Assembly: GCF_003432485.1 (NCBI RefSeq)
Contig: NZ_QVNQ01000009.1
Span: 62,001 to 126,000 of the forward strand
DNA length: 64,000 bases
From: Actinomadura spongiicola
Lineage (GTDB): Bacteria > Actinomycetota > Actinomycetes > Streptosporangiales > Streptosporangiaceae
Direction of reading: 5' to 3'
Below, piece by piece: positions 43,636 to 52,120 of this stretch (position 1 is its first letter; each line of letters starts with the position of its first letter). Made by a program: the position numbers and the translations under genes. The notes beneath the pieces were generated by a model that was given only the letters and a program-made list of their open reading frames with translations, searched no databases and was not told the origin of the DNA.

Positions 43636-44814
43636 CTACCGCTCCGGGCGGAGGGTGGGCTCCGCGCGGACGACGACGTGGTCGTCGGCCGCGTCCGGGA
43701 TGAACGGGATCACGAACGCGTAGTCGGCGAGCACCGACTCGGGTACTTCACCGGACTCGCCGAACGCGGCGATCTCGCCCCAGCACGGGGAGCCGAGGGA
43801 GCCGCTGCGGTGCCGCACCGACAGCCCGGCGCACAGGTTGGCGAACCTCAGCCGCTCGCCGAGCGGGAGACCGGCGAGGGTGGCGAACACGAACCCGGCG
43901 GCGAACACGTCGCCCGCGCCGGTCGGGTCGAGGGCCTCGACGGGAAGCGCGCCGACCTCGGCCCGCTCCCCCGTCGTGGAGTCGACGGCGATGGCGCCGT
44001 CACCGCCGCACTTCACGACCACCACCGGCACCCGTTCGGCGAGGGCCTCGGCGGCGCCCGCCGGCGAGTTCGTGCGCGTGTACGCCATCGCCTCGGCGGC
44101 GTTGGGGAGGAACACGTCCACGTGCTCCAACCGGTCGAGGACCTGGGCGGGCCAGGCGCCGGTCTGGTCCCAGCCGAGGTCACCGAAGACGAGCGCTCCG
44201 CGCTCGCGCATGGCGGGCGCCCACGACGGCACCGGACGGTCGACGTCGACGAAGCAGGCCCGCGCGGACGGCGGCGTCACCGGCGGGCCGTCCTCCGAGG
44301 TCGGGACGGGCCGCTCGTAGGTCACCATGCTGCGGTCGGAGTCGTAGGCCAGCGACACCGTCACCGGCGTGGACCAGCCGGGCACCCGCCGGGACGGTCC
44401 GAGGTCGACGCCCTCCTGCTCGGCGAGGGTGCGCCACAGGTAGGCGCCGAAGAGGTCGTCGCCGAACTCGGCGGCCAGCCCCACCCGCAGGCCGAGCCTG
44501 CTCATCGCGACGGCGATGTTGGCGACGCCGCCGGGCGCCGACCCGAGCCCGTCGGTGACGATCTCGGTGCCGGGCGGCGGCAGCCCCGGCAGCCCCGTGA
44601 AGATCATGTCCATGAAGACCCGGCCGGACAGGAACACGTCCAGGTCCGGCGGCGGGCCGGGCCCGGCCCCGCGCAGCCGCCGTCCCGCCCGCTCCCGCTC
44701 GGCGCAGGGATCGGCGAGGGACGGCTCGGGCGGCATTCCCGGCACGGCGGGCCGCCGGGTCATCCGCCGGGTCGCCTGCCGAGTGGTCCCCTGCTGCGTC
44801 GCCTGCTGCGTCAC
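43636..44814 (-). CDS. PfkB family carbohydrate kinase
   Basis: A 392-residue ribokinase-fold sugar kinase. The N-terminal signature is GSAPGGVANIAVAMSRLGL (about 92-110) and the C-terminal one is EALDPTGAGDVFAAGF (about 295), where the Asp acts as base and the Gly-Ala-Gly forms the anion hole. The first 55 residues are Gln-, Thr- and Arg-rich and unlike the family, with a repetitive DNA coding for QQATQQGTTRQATRR. GTG at 44814 is preferred; a longer frame exists. It is divergent from the GntR regulator and the PTS operon across an operator region, so it probably phosphorylates a sugar phosphate brought in by that PTS. Substrate not predictable from sequence. Confidence 0.88.
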   Translation of the reverse strand: MTQQATQQGTTRQATRRMTRRPAVPGMPPEPSLADPCAERERAGRRLRGAGPGPPPDLDVFLSGRVFMDMIFTGLPGLPPPGTEIVTDGLGSAPGGVANIAVAMSRLGLRVGLAAEFGDDLFGAYLWRTLAEQEGVDLGPSRRVPGWSTPVTVSLAYDSDRSMVTYERPVPTSEDGPPVTPPSARACFVDVDRPVPSWAPAMRERGALVFGDLGWDQTGAWPAQVLDRLEHVDVFLPNAAEAMAYTRTNSPAGAAEALAERVPVVVVKCGGDGAIAVDSTTGERAEVGALPVEALDPTGAGDVFAAGFVFATLAGLPLGERLRFANLCAGLSVRHRSGSLGSPCWGEIAAFGESGEVPESVLADYAFVIPFIPDAADDHVVVRAEPTLRPER

Positions 44815-44893
44815 GGCGCCCCCCTGAGCACGGTTTGGCACGTTCCCACGGAACCTAGTCGACACCTCCGACATTCAGCTCGACATCCACAAG

Positions 44894-44928
44894 TGGTATT
44901 GACCAGTCAACATAATAGGACATACGGT
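44894..44928. promoter_or_regulatory. GntR/NagR-like operator overlapping the promoter of the PTS operon
   Basis: TGGTATTGACCA (44894-44905) has TGGT/ACCA arms like the dre or NagR-type sites, and TTGACCAGTCAA (44899-44910) is a second palindrome sharing its centre. The -35 TTGACC (44899-44904) lies inside both, and TACGGT (44923-44928) is a -10 box 18 bases on. It lies in the divergent gap between the PfkB kinase and the GntR gene. Confidence 0.6.
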
Positions 44929-44966
44929 GTGTCGCGATAGGAACCACAACAAAGGGGGTGAGCGGC

Positions 44967-45695
44967 GTGACATCCGCCGGTGAGTCCCGCTCCGGGCACA
45001 CGAAACGGCAGGCGGTGCGCCGCGAACTCCTCACGATGCTGGACGGTCTGGACGTGGGGGACGCCCTGCCGTCAGAGCGCAGGCTGGCCGAGGAACTCGG
45101 CGTGTCGCGGCCCACGCTGCGGCAGGCCATCGACGGTCTCGTCGCCGAGGGACTGCTCGACCGGCGGCACGGGAGCGGCACCTACGTGGCCGAACCCCGC
45201 ATCGCCGTCTCGCTGACCATGACCTCGTTCACCGAGGACATGATCAGGCGCGGGATGAAGCCGGGCGGCCGGGTCCTGTCGTTCCGCACGCAAGCCGCGG
45301 GGGCGCGGATCGGCAGGCGGCTGGCGCTGTCGCCCATCGAAGAGGTATTTACCATTCGACGGCTGCGGTTGGCGGACGGCGCCACCATGGCCATCGAGAC
45401 GCTCTTCCTTCCCCGGGCGCTGCTGCCCGACCTGCGCAGGCAGGACCTGGAGGAGGGGTCGTTCTACGACCTGCTGCGCGGCAACGGCGTCGAGATCGCC
45501 TCGGGGACCGAGACGATCGAGCCGACCGTCACCACCGCCGAGGAGGCCGCCGACCTCGGCGTCCCCGTGCACATGCCGGCGTTCCTGTTCGAACGGATCA
45601 CGAGGGATCCCGACGGGCGGCCCCTCGAATACGTCCGGTCGCTCTACCGCGGCGACCGGTACCGCCTGGAGCTCGACCTGCGACCACCGCGCTGA
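44967..45695 (+). CDS. GntR family regulator with UTRA domain
   Basis: A 242-residue regulator. Winged helix at about 10-75: [60 protein letters not shown]. The UTRA effector domain follows (about 85-240: [58 protein letters not shown]). This NagR/DasR/HutC subgroup binds sugar phosphates or similar small molecules and leaves DNA on binding. The GTG at 44967 has AAAGGGGG nine bases upstream and is preferred to the GTG at 44958. It is the first gene of the PTS operon, and the likely operator overlaps its promoter. Confidence 0.92.
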   Translation: MTSAGESRSGHTKRQAVRRELLTMLDGLDVGDALPSERRLAEELGVSRPTLRQAIDGLVAEGLLDRRHGSGTYVAEPRIAVSLTMTSFTEDMIRRGMKPGGRVLSFRTQAAGARIGRRLALSPIEEVFTIRRLRLADGATMAIETLFLPRALLPDLRRQDLEEGSFYDLLRGNGVEIASGTETIEPTVTTAEEAADLGVPVHMPAFLFERITRDPDGRPLEYVRSLYRGDRYRLELDLRPPR

Positions 45696-45743
45696 CGGGG
45701 CCGACAGGCGCACCACCCACCCCGGAAGTGAGGCCACTTCACC

Positions 45744-47195
45744 ATGGACGTCATCAAGGACATCCTCACCTTCCTGGCCGACAACGTGTTCGGTCAGGTG
45801 CCCATCCTGATCGGGCTCATCACCCTGATCGGCCTGATGTTGCAGCGCAAGCGGTTCGAGGACGTGTTCGCCGGCGCGCTGCGCGCCACGATCGGCGTGG
45901 TCATCCTGTTCATCGGCGTGGAGGTGTTCACCGGCGGGCTGACGAGCTTCCAGACCGTCCTCGCCAGCGCGATGGGCACGACGCCGCCGAAGGCGGACCG
46001 GACGCTCGCCGACTTCCTCGGCGACCAGGGCGGGACGATCGCGCTGGTCATCACCGTGGCGTTCCTCCTCCACGTGCTGGTCGTCCGGTTGTTCCCCGCG
46101 GCCCGGTACCTGTACCTGACCGGGCACCTGATGTTCTGGGTCAGCACGGTCACCGTCGCGTCGCTGGTGACGATCGCGCCGGGCGCCGACCAGCTCACGC
46201 TCGTGCTGTGCGGGGCCGGGTTCGTCGCCGCGTACTGGACCGTCCAGCCGCTGTGGATGCGACCGCTGATGCGGCGCGTCATGCCGGACGACCGGTTCGG
46301 GTTCGCGCACACCAGCTCACTCGCCTGCCTGCTCACCGGGTACGCGGCGCGCCCGCTGGGCAGCCGGGAGAAGCACGACACCGAGAAGCTGAGACTGCCG
46401 CGCCAGCTGTCGTTCTTCAAGGACGTCAACGTCAGCACCGCGCTGATCATCTCAGCGATCATGCTGGTGGGCGTCGCGCTCGCCGACGACGCCGTGGTCG
46501 GCAAGGCCGCGACGGAGATGGACCCCAAGCTGTCGCCCTGGGTGTGGGCGCTGCTGGTCGGCCTGCGGTTCGCGGGCGGCATCGCGATCCTGCTGTTCGG
46601 CGTGCGGATGTTCCTCGGCGAGATCGTCCCGGCGTTCAAGGGGTTCAGCGACCGGGTCATTCCGGGCACCCGGCCCGCGCTGGACGCGCCGACCGTGTTC
46701 CCCGTCGCGCCGACCGCCGTCATGGTCGGGTTCGTCGCGTCCACCGGCGTCTTCCTGATCTGCCTCGGCGTGTTCGCCGGGGCGGGCTGGTTCACCCTCG
46801 CCCCGCCCATGATCATGCTGTTCTTCGTGGGCGGCGCCGCCGGGCTGTTCGGCAACGTCGTGGCGGGCTGGCGCGGCGCCGTCCTCGGCGGCGTGATCAC
46901 CGGCCTGATCCTCGCGGTCGGGCAGGCCGTCACCTGGGACCTGTTCGACCGGACCGCGCCCGAGCTGGCCACGCTCGCCGACCCGGACTGGTACGCGATC
47001 GGGTGGCTGCTGAAGGCGGTCGACCCGGTGGTCGGCGAGGCCACGGTTTGGATCGTTCCAGTCGTCGCGCTCGCCGCCATGGTCGCGACGCTGCTGCTGC
47101 TCGGCCGCGCCGAGAGGCACCGCGCCGCGCACGCGGCGGCGCCCGACGACCGGCCGGACGACCGGCCCGACGACAAGGCCACCGCGAAGGCGTGA
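45744..47195 (+). CDS. PTS sugar transporter EIIC, ascorbate (UlaA/SgaT) family
   Basis: A 483-residue membrane permease with about eleven helices. By memory it aligns with E. coli UlaA along most of its length: TLIGLMLQRKRFEDVFAGAL, LYLTGHLMFWVSTVTVASLV, FFKDVNVSTALIISAIMLVG, GVRMFLGEIVPAFKGFSDRV and PMIMLFFVGGAAGLFGNVV. In the PTS this subunit moves the sugar and hands it to EIIB for phosphorylation. The C-terminus has short repeats of DDRP. The ATG at 45744 is 48 bases after the GntR stop. E. coli UlaA carries L-ascorbate, but this actinomycete operon lacks the ascorbate decarboxylase and epimerase genes, so the substrate may be another sugar. Confidence 0.9.
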   Translation: MDVIKDILTFLADNVFGQVPILIGLITLIGLMLQRKRFEDVFAGALRATIGVVILFIGVEVFTGGLTSFQTVLASAMGTTPPKADRTLADFLGDQGGTIALVITVAFLLHVLVVRLFPAARYLYLTGHLMFWVSTVTVASLVTIAPGADQLTLVLCGAGFVAAYWTVQPLWMRPLMRRVMPDDRFGFAHTSSLACLLTGYAARPLGSREKHDTEKLRLPRQLSFFKDVNVSTALIISAIMLVGVALADDAVVGKAATEMDPKLSPWVWALLVGLRFAGGIAILLFGVRMFLGEIVPAFKGFSDRVIPGTRPALDAPTVFPVAPTAVMVGFVASTGVFLICLGVFAGAGWFTLAPPMIMLFFVGGAAGLFGNVVAGWRGAVLGGVITGLILAVGQAVTWDLFDRTAPELATLADPDWYAIGWLLKAVDPVVGEATVWIVPVVALAAMVATLLLLGRAERHRAAHAAAPDDRPDDRPDDKATAKA

Positions 47196-47224
47196 CCGAC
47201 ATCACCGAGGAGAGAGGTACCGAC

Positions 47225-47527
47225 ATGGCACTCGACCGGCAACTGGAGGTGCTCGCGGTCTGCGGGGTCGGCATGGGCACCAGCCTGATGCTCAAGATGA
47301 CCGCCGAGGACGCGCTCCGCTCGCTCGGCGTGGAGGCGCGCGTGGAGAACACGGACCTGTCCACGGCGCGCGGGATGTCGCCCGACGTGGTGATCGGCCA
47401 GGGCATGCACACCGGCGAGATCGCCGACCTCGCGCCCGTGGTGATCACGATCAGCGACTTCCTCGACAAGGACGGCCTGGAGGCGCAACTCCGGGAGCGC
47501 CTGACCGCCCAGGGCTGGCTGTCATGA
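47225..47527 (+). CDS. PTS EIIB, ascorbate (UlaB/SgaB) type
   Basis: A 100-residue cytoplasmic EIIB of the PTS_IIB_2 fold. The phospho-accepting cysteine lies in AVCGVGMGTSLMLKM (Cys13), the P-loop-like signature of this group. It carries the phosphate from EIIA to the incoming sugar at EIIC. GAGGTACCGAC precedes the ATG and gives a fair ribosome-binding site. It overlaps the EIIA gene by four bases (ATGA), so coupled translation is expected. Confidence 0.92.
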   Translation: MALDRQLEVLAVCGVGMGTSLMLKMTAEDALRSLGVEARVENTDLSTARGMSPDVVIGQGMHTGEIADLAPVVITISDFLDKDGLEAQLRERLTAQGWLS

Positions 47528-47979
47528 CCTCGCGAACCGATCGGCCTTTGATCACGGCGACCGACCGGGTGACCGCCGCGGACTGGCGAGAGGCGGCGCG
47601 GAAGGCCGCCGAGGCGCTGGTCGAGGTGGGCGCGGCGGACACGGGATACCCGGACGCCTGTGTCCGGGTGGTCGAGAAGAACGGCCCGTACATCGTGCTG
47701 ACCAAGGGGCTCGCGCTCGTCCACGCCCGTCCCGAGGAGGGCGGGCTGGCCGTGGGCGTCGGCGTGACCCGCCTGGCCGAGCCCGTCGCGTTCGGCCACC
47801 CCGACAACGACCCGGTGGACCTGCTGCTCGCGTTCTGCACACCCGACCCCGACGCGCACGTCGGCACGCTGGCGGGTCTGGCGCGCTCCCTGAGCGGTGG
47901 CCTGGCCGATCGGCTCCGCGCCGCGTCCGACGAGGACGATCTGGCCGGCGTGCTGAAGGAGGCCGTGCCCGATGACTGA
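47524..47979 (+). CDS. PTS EIIA, mannitol/fructose-ascorbate (UlaC) type
   Basis: A 151-residue EIIA_2 domain protein. The phospho-accepting histidine is in GLALVHARPEEGGL, which matches the usual ALPHARPE motif of the fructose/ascorbate group with Val in place of Pro. Upstream VTAADWREAARKAAEALVEV and YIVLTKGLALVH are family elements, and GHPDNDPVDLLLAFCTPD is the typical late block. It takes phosphate from HPr, which is not encoded in the window. It overlaps EIIB at its start and the SIS gene by eight bases at its end. Confidence 0.92.
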   Translation: MTSRTDRPLITATDRVTAADWREAARKAAEALVEVGAADTGYPDACVRVVEKNGPYIVLTKGLALVHARPEEGGLAVGVGVTRLAEPVAFGHPDNDPVDLLLAFCTPDPDAHVGTLAGLARSLSGGLADRLRAASDEDDLAGVLKEAVPDD

Positions 47980-48760
47980 GGCCAGGCCCGAGGCTCGGTC
48001 CGAGACCCGACAGGGGCTCCCCGACCGGGTGCGTGCCCTGCTGGACGACCTGGACGCCGCCGCCGGCGAGGCGATCGGCGAGGCCGCCGCGCTGCTGCTG
48101 GCCTCGGTCGAGGCCGGTGGGATCGTCCACGTCGCCGGTGCGGGGCATTCGCTGGCGATGGTGTGCGAGACGTTCTACCGGGCGGGCGGGCTCGCCGCCG
48201 TCCGTCCGATCTGGGACCCCGCCGTGTTCCCGCTCGGCGACGCCGTGGCCAGCACCAGCGCCGAGCGGCGGGCCGGGCTGGGGCGCGCCGTGGTCGAGGC
48301 GGCCGCGCCCGTCCCTCCCGACGTCGCGGTCGTGTTCTCCACCAGCGGCCGCAACCCGTACCCGGTCGAGATCGCCGCGGAGTGCGCGGCGCGCGGCGTC
48401 GCCGTCGTCGCGGTGACCTCGGCGCGGGCGTCGCGGGCCGCTCCGGCGCGGACCGCGACGACCCTGGCCGACCACGCCGCGATCGTGGTGGACACGCGCG
48501 TCCCGCGCGGCGACGTCGTGCATCCGGCGGCGACACCGCGCACCGCCGCGGTCTCCACGATCCTCGCCGCGTACGCGTGGTCGCGCGTCCTGGCCGACGT
48601 GGACGACCTCGCGGCGGAGCGCGGCGTCGAACCGGCCCGCTGGACGAGCGCGAACGTCCCCGGCGGCGACGAGGTCAACGCCGCGCTGCTGGAGCGCTAC
48701 CGGCACCGCGTGCCCGAGCTGACCGGGGACGGGCCGTCGCCCTCCCGCCCTGTGACATGA
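47972..48760 (+). CDS. SIS-domain protein (UPF0309-like sugar isomerase family)
   Basis: A 262-residue SIS-domain protein. SIS domains bind phosphosugars and occur in isomerases, lyases and regulators. The phosphate-binding stretches are HVAGAGHSLAMVCETFYRAG (about 53-72) and VFSTSGRNPYPVEIAAECAA (about 124-143), with the Ser/Thr-rich loop FSTSGRN. The sugar-side Glu or His of specific isomerases cannot be identified by eye. The N-terminus overlaps EIIA by eight bases, so it belongs to the PTS operon and most likely handles the phosphorylated sugar the PTS delivers. UPF0309 members are otherwise uncharacterised. A lyase or sugar-phosphate regulator is also possible. Confidence 0.85.
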   Translation: MTEARPEARSETRQGLPDRVRALLDDLDAAAGEAIGEAAALLLASVEAGGIVHVAGAGHSLAMVCETFYRAGGLAAVRPIWDPAVFPLGDAVASTSAERRAGLGRAVVEAAAPVPPDVAVVFSTSGRNPYPVEIAAECAARGVAVVAVTSARASRAAPARTATTLADHAAIVVDTRVPRGDVVHPAATPRTAAVSTILAAYAWSRVLADVDDLAAERGVEPARWTSANVPGGDEVNAALLERYRHRVPELTGDGPSPSRPVT

Positions 48761-48792
48761 TGCGGTCACGTCGGAGCGGAACGAGGAGCGAG

Positions 48793-49017
48793 ATGACGAC
48801 CAGACCGACCGGGGACGATCTGCACACCGTGTTCTCACGCGCGGACCTGGGCGGCGACCAGCGGCTCGACCTGATGGAGTTCACGCTCGTCCTGGAGGAC
48901 CTCGGGCTCTCCTGGACGCGCGCCGAGACGCAGGACAGGTTCGAGAAGGCCGACAGCAACCTCGACGGGTTCATCTCCTACGAGGAGTTCCGCGCCGTCA
49001 TGGACGCCCAGAACTAG
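48793..49017 (+). CDS. Small EF-hand calcium-binding protein
   Basis: A 74-residue protein that is little more than one EF-hand pair. The second loop, DSNLDGFISYEE (about 56-67), has every canonical ligand position including Gly6 and Glu12. The first, DLGGDQRLDLME (about 17-28), has Asp1, Asp5, Asp9 and Glu12 but Gln where Gly is usual, so it may bind weakly. Calmodulin-like mini-proteins are common in Streptomyces and relatives; their targets are mostly unknown. GGAG lies six bases upstream of the ATG. It begins 32 bases after the SIS gene and could be co-transcribed with it, though a functional link is not evident. Confidence 0.88.
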   Translation: MTTRPTGDDLHTVFSRADLGGDQRLDLMEFTLVLEDLGLSWTRAETQDRFEKADSNLDGFISYEEFRAVMDAQN

Positions 49018-49036
49018 ACCCGGCTACTGGACACGG

Positions 49037-50671
49037 CTACCGGACACGGCGGCCGCGCAGTTCGCGGTACCTGCGGACGAGCGCCGCCGTGGACGGGTCG
49101 GGCGCCGTGGCCGGCGGCTCGGGCGAGGTGAGCGCGGGCGCGAGGTCCATGGCCATGACCTTGCCGAGTTCGACGCCCCACTGGTCGAAGGAGTCGATCC
49201 CCCAGATCGTCCCCTCCACGAACACGATGTGCTCGTAGAGCGCGACCAGCGACCCGAGGGTCTTCGGGGTGAGCTTCGGCACCAGTATCGTGCTGGTCGG
49301 CCGGTTGCCCGGCATGACCTTGTGCGGGACGAGGGCGGCGGGCGTCCCGTCGGCGGCGACCTCCTCGGCGGTCCGGCCGAACGCCAGCGCCGACGTCTGC
49401 GCCAGCATGTTGGCGGTGAGCAGGTCGTGCATGCCCGCGCGGTCCTCGAACGGCTCGGCGAACCCGATGAAGTCGGCGGGGACGAGCCGGGTGCCCTGGT
49501 GCAGCAGCTGGTAGAAGGCGTGCTGCCCGTTCGTGCCCGGCTCGCCCCAGAAGATCGCGCCGGTCTGCGCGACGACGGGCGCGCCGTCGGCCCGCACCGA
49601 CTTGCCGTTGGACTCCATCGTGAGCTGCTGGAGATAGGCGGGGAACCGGGCGAGGCGCTGGCTGTAGGGCAGCACGGCCCGGGTCTGCGCGCCGAAGAAG
49701 TCGGTGTACCAGACGCCGAGCAGCCCCATCAGGACGGGCATGTTCGCCTCGAACGGGGCGGTCCGGAAGTGCTCGTCGATCTCGCGGAACCCGGCGAGCA
49801 TCTCGCGGAACGCCTCCCCGCCGATCGCGATCATCAGGGAGAGGCCGATGGCGCCGTCGAGGGAGTAGCGGCCCCCCACCCAGTCCCAGAACGCGAACAT
49901 GTTCGCGGTGTCGATGCCGAACTCGGCGACGCGGTCGGCGTTGGTCGACACGGCGACGAAGTGCCGGGAGACGGCCTTGTCGTCGCCGAGCCGCTCCACG
50001 AGCCACTGCCGGGCGACCTTCGCGTTGGTGAGGGTCTCCAGGGTTCCGAACGTCTTGGAGCTGACGACGAACAGCGTCCGCTCGGGGTCGAGACCGGCGA
50101 GCTTCCCGACGATGTCGGCGGGGTCGATGTTGGAGACGAACCGGCAGGTGATCCCGGCGTCGGCGTGGTCGGCGAGGGCCTCGTAGGCCATGGCGGGACC
50201 GAGGTCGGAGCCGCCGATGCCGATGTTGACGACCGTGGTGATGCGCTTGCCGGTGAAGCCCGTCCACTCCCCCGCGCGGACGCGTGCGGCGAAGTCGGCC
50301 ATCGCGTCCAGGACGGCGTGCACGTCGCCCGCGACGTCCTGCCCGTCGACGGTGAGCGCCTCGCCGGGCGGGAGCCGCAGCGCCGTGTGCAGGACGGCGC
50401 GGTCCTCGCTGACGTTGATGTGCTCGCCGGAGAACATCGCGTCGATCCGGCGGCGCAGCCCGGCCCGCTCGGCGAGCGCCACCAGCAGCCGCAGCGTCTC
50501 GGCGGTGGCGCGGTGCTTGGAGTAGTCCAGGTGGAGGTCCCCCGCGGTGACGGTCATGCGGTCGGCGCGCGCCGGATCGTCGGCGAAGAGTTCGCGCAGG
50601 TGCCGACCGGCGAGCGCCGCGTGATGCTCGACCAGCGCGGACCACTCGGGCGACTCGGTGATATCTGCCAT
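49037..50671 (-). CDS. pgi: Glucose-6-phosphate isomerase
   Basis: A 544-residue isomerase that interconverts glucose-6-phosphate and fructose-6-phosphate in glycolysis. Family blocks: [78 protein letters not shown] and [20 protein letters not shown], including the catalytic Glu and His contacts of the last block. A C-terminal lysine segment GVELGKVMA is present. The start [10 protein letters not shown] fits the family length; an ATG 12 bases upstream would add four residues. It stands convergent to the EF-hand gene and is probably a separate unit from the PTS operon. Confidence 0.97.
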   Translation of the reverse strand: MADITESPEWSALVEHHAALAGRHLRELFADDPARADRMTVTAGDLHLDYSKHRATAETLRLLVALAERAGLRRRIDAMFSGEHINVSEDRAVLHTALRLPPGEALTVDGQDVAGDVHAVLDAMADFAARVRAGEWTGFTGKRITTVVNIGIGGSDLGPAMAYEALADHADAGITCRFVSNIDPADIVGKLAGLDPERTLFVVSSKTFGTLETLTNAKVARQWLVERLGDDKAVSRHFVAVSTNADRVAEFGIDTANMFAFWDWVGGRYSLDGAIGLSLMIAIGGEAFREMLAGFREIDEHFRTAPFEANMPVLMGLLGVWYTDFFGAQTRAVLPYSQRLARFPAYLQQLTMESNGKSVRADGAPVVAQTGAIFWGEPGTNGQHAFYQLLHQGTRLVPADFIGFAEPFEDRAGMHDLLTANMLAQTSALAFGRTAEEVAADGTPAALVPHKVMPGNRPTSTILVPKLTPKTLGSLVALYEHIVFVEGTIWGIDSFDQWGVELGKVMAMDLAPALTSPEPPATAPDPSTAALVRRYRELRGRRVR

Positions 50672-50899
50672 TGCCTCTCTCATCTCGTCACGGGGCGGAC
50701 GGCGCCGCCGTCCCCCGGACGCGCGGCCGTGCCCCACCGGCGATCATAGGGCGGCCACGGACGCCGCCGCGGGCGGGCGGAAGGGCAAGCGGCGCTTACC
50801 GATCCCTCCAGGAGATCGCATGCTCGCCGTCTCGACGACCGTGCGCCGACGTTTCACGCTTTCACCATCCCTCCCACGAGCGACACGCATGAGGCGCCG

Positions 50900-52105
50900 A
50901 TGACTCGATCGACCTCCCGGGACCGCGGACGCCGGTTCCGTCTCCTCACCGCGACCGGAGCCGGTCTGGTGCTCGTCCCCCTCGCCGCGGCCTGCGGGTC
51001 CGGCGACTCCGGCGGCTCGGGCGCCATCAGGATCGGTGTCCCGGCGCCGTTGAGCGGCGACTCCGCCTCGGCCGGGCAGGACATCCTCGCCGCCGCCAAG
51101 GTCGCCGCCGCCGAGATCAACCAGGCGGGCGGCGTGGACGGCCGCGACGTCCAGATCGTGGAGGCCGACGACCAGTGCAGCGCCCAGCAGGGGGCGCAGG
51201 CCGCGCAGAAGCTCCTCAACAGCGGGGTCGTGGCCGTCGCCGGCGGCTACTGCTCGGGCGCCGCGGTGCCCGCGATCCCGATCTACGGGCGGCGGAACGT
51301 GCCGTTCGTGCTGGACGCGTCCACGAACCCGTCCCTGACCGACACCGGGAAGGGCAAGGTCTTCCGCACGTGCGGACGCGACGACAACCAGGGCCTCGTC
51401 GCCGCGAAGTTCATGACCGGGCAGCTCAGGGCCAGGCGGATCGCCCTGCTGCATGACAACACGACGTACGCCAAGGGCCTCGCGGACGCGGCGGCGAACT
51501 CGGTGAAACAGTTCGGCGGGCAGGTCGTGTACCAGGACGCGCTCCAGCCCGGCCAGTCCGACTACAGCCCGGTCCTCACCAAGGTCGCGTCGACGAAGCC
51601 GGACGTGCTGTACTTCACCGGCTACTTCGCCGAGGCGGGGCTGCTGATGAAGCAGCGTAAGCAGCTCGGGCTGACCTTCACGCTGATGGGCGGGGACGCG
51701 ACGACCGACTCGACCGTCCTGAAGACGGCGGGCCCGGCGGCCGACGGCTACATCGCCACGACGGCGCCGCTCGCCAAGGACCTGCCCGCCGCGGCGGCGT
51801 TCGTGTCGGCGTACAAGGCCGCGAACAAGGCCGACCCGGGGCCGTTCTCGGTGTACGAGTACGACGCGGTGAAGGTCGTCGCCAAGGCCGTCGACGACGC
51901 CGGGTCCACGAAGGGCGCGGACATCACCGAGGCGCTGCACAAGATCAAGGACTTTCCGGGGATCACCGGCCCCATCACCTTCGACGACAAGGGCGACCGC
52001 ACCGACCCGCTCTACATCACCGTCCGGGTTCGGAACGGCGCGTTCACCGCCCACAAGAAGCTCGACAAGAGCGGCGGTACGTGGGTGGACGCCAAGTCCT
52101 CATGA
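50900..52105 (+). CDS. ABC transporter substrate-binding lipoprotein, branched-chain amino acid (LivJ/K) family
   Basis: A 401-residue type I periplasmic binding protein fold with signal peptide and lipobox VPLAAAC (Cys at about 32), so it is anchored as a lipoprotein. The mature start AIRIGVPAPLSGDSASAGQD and AAAEINQAGGVDGRDVQIVE are typical Liv family sequences, as is VRNGAFTAHKKL at the end. Family members bind Leu, Ile or Val but also amides, urea, aromatic acids and others, so the ligand is open. The gene starts the importer operon; the next gene (LivH type) begins 15 bases later. Confidence 0.93.
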   Translation: MTRSTSRDRGRRFRLLTATGAGLVLVPLAAACGSGDSGGSGAIRIGVPAPLSGDSASAGQDILAAAKVAAAEINQAGGVDGRDVQIVEADDQCSAQQGAQAAQKLLNSGVVAVAGGYCSGAAVPAIPIYGRRNVPFVLDASTNPSLTDTGKGKVFRTCGRDDNQGLVAAKFMTGQLRARRIALLHDNTTYAKGLADAAANSVKQFGGQVVYQDALQPGQSDYSPVLTKVASTKPDVLYFTGYFAEAGLLMKQRKQLGLTFTLMGGDATTDSTVLKTAGPAADGYIATTAPLAKDLPAAAAFVSAYKAANKADPGPFSVYEYDAVKVVAKAVDDAGSTKGADITEALHKIKDFPGITGPITFDDKGDRTDPLYITVRVRNGAFTAHKKLDKSGGTWVDAKSS

Positions 52106-52120
52106 ACAGGTCATGAGCGC

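Noticed and set aside
45744-47979. Calling the PTS genes an L-ascorbate (ula) system
   Set aside because: The transporter family fits, but none of the ascorbate catabolic genes is present and SIS and PfkB genes are. The substrate is therefore left open.
49037-50671. pgi as part of the PTS operon
   Set aside because: It lies on the opposite strand and converges with the EF-hand gene, so it is a separate unit. Proximity may be chance.
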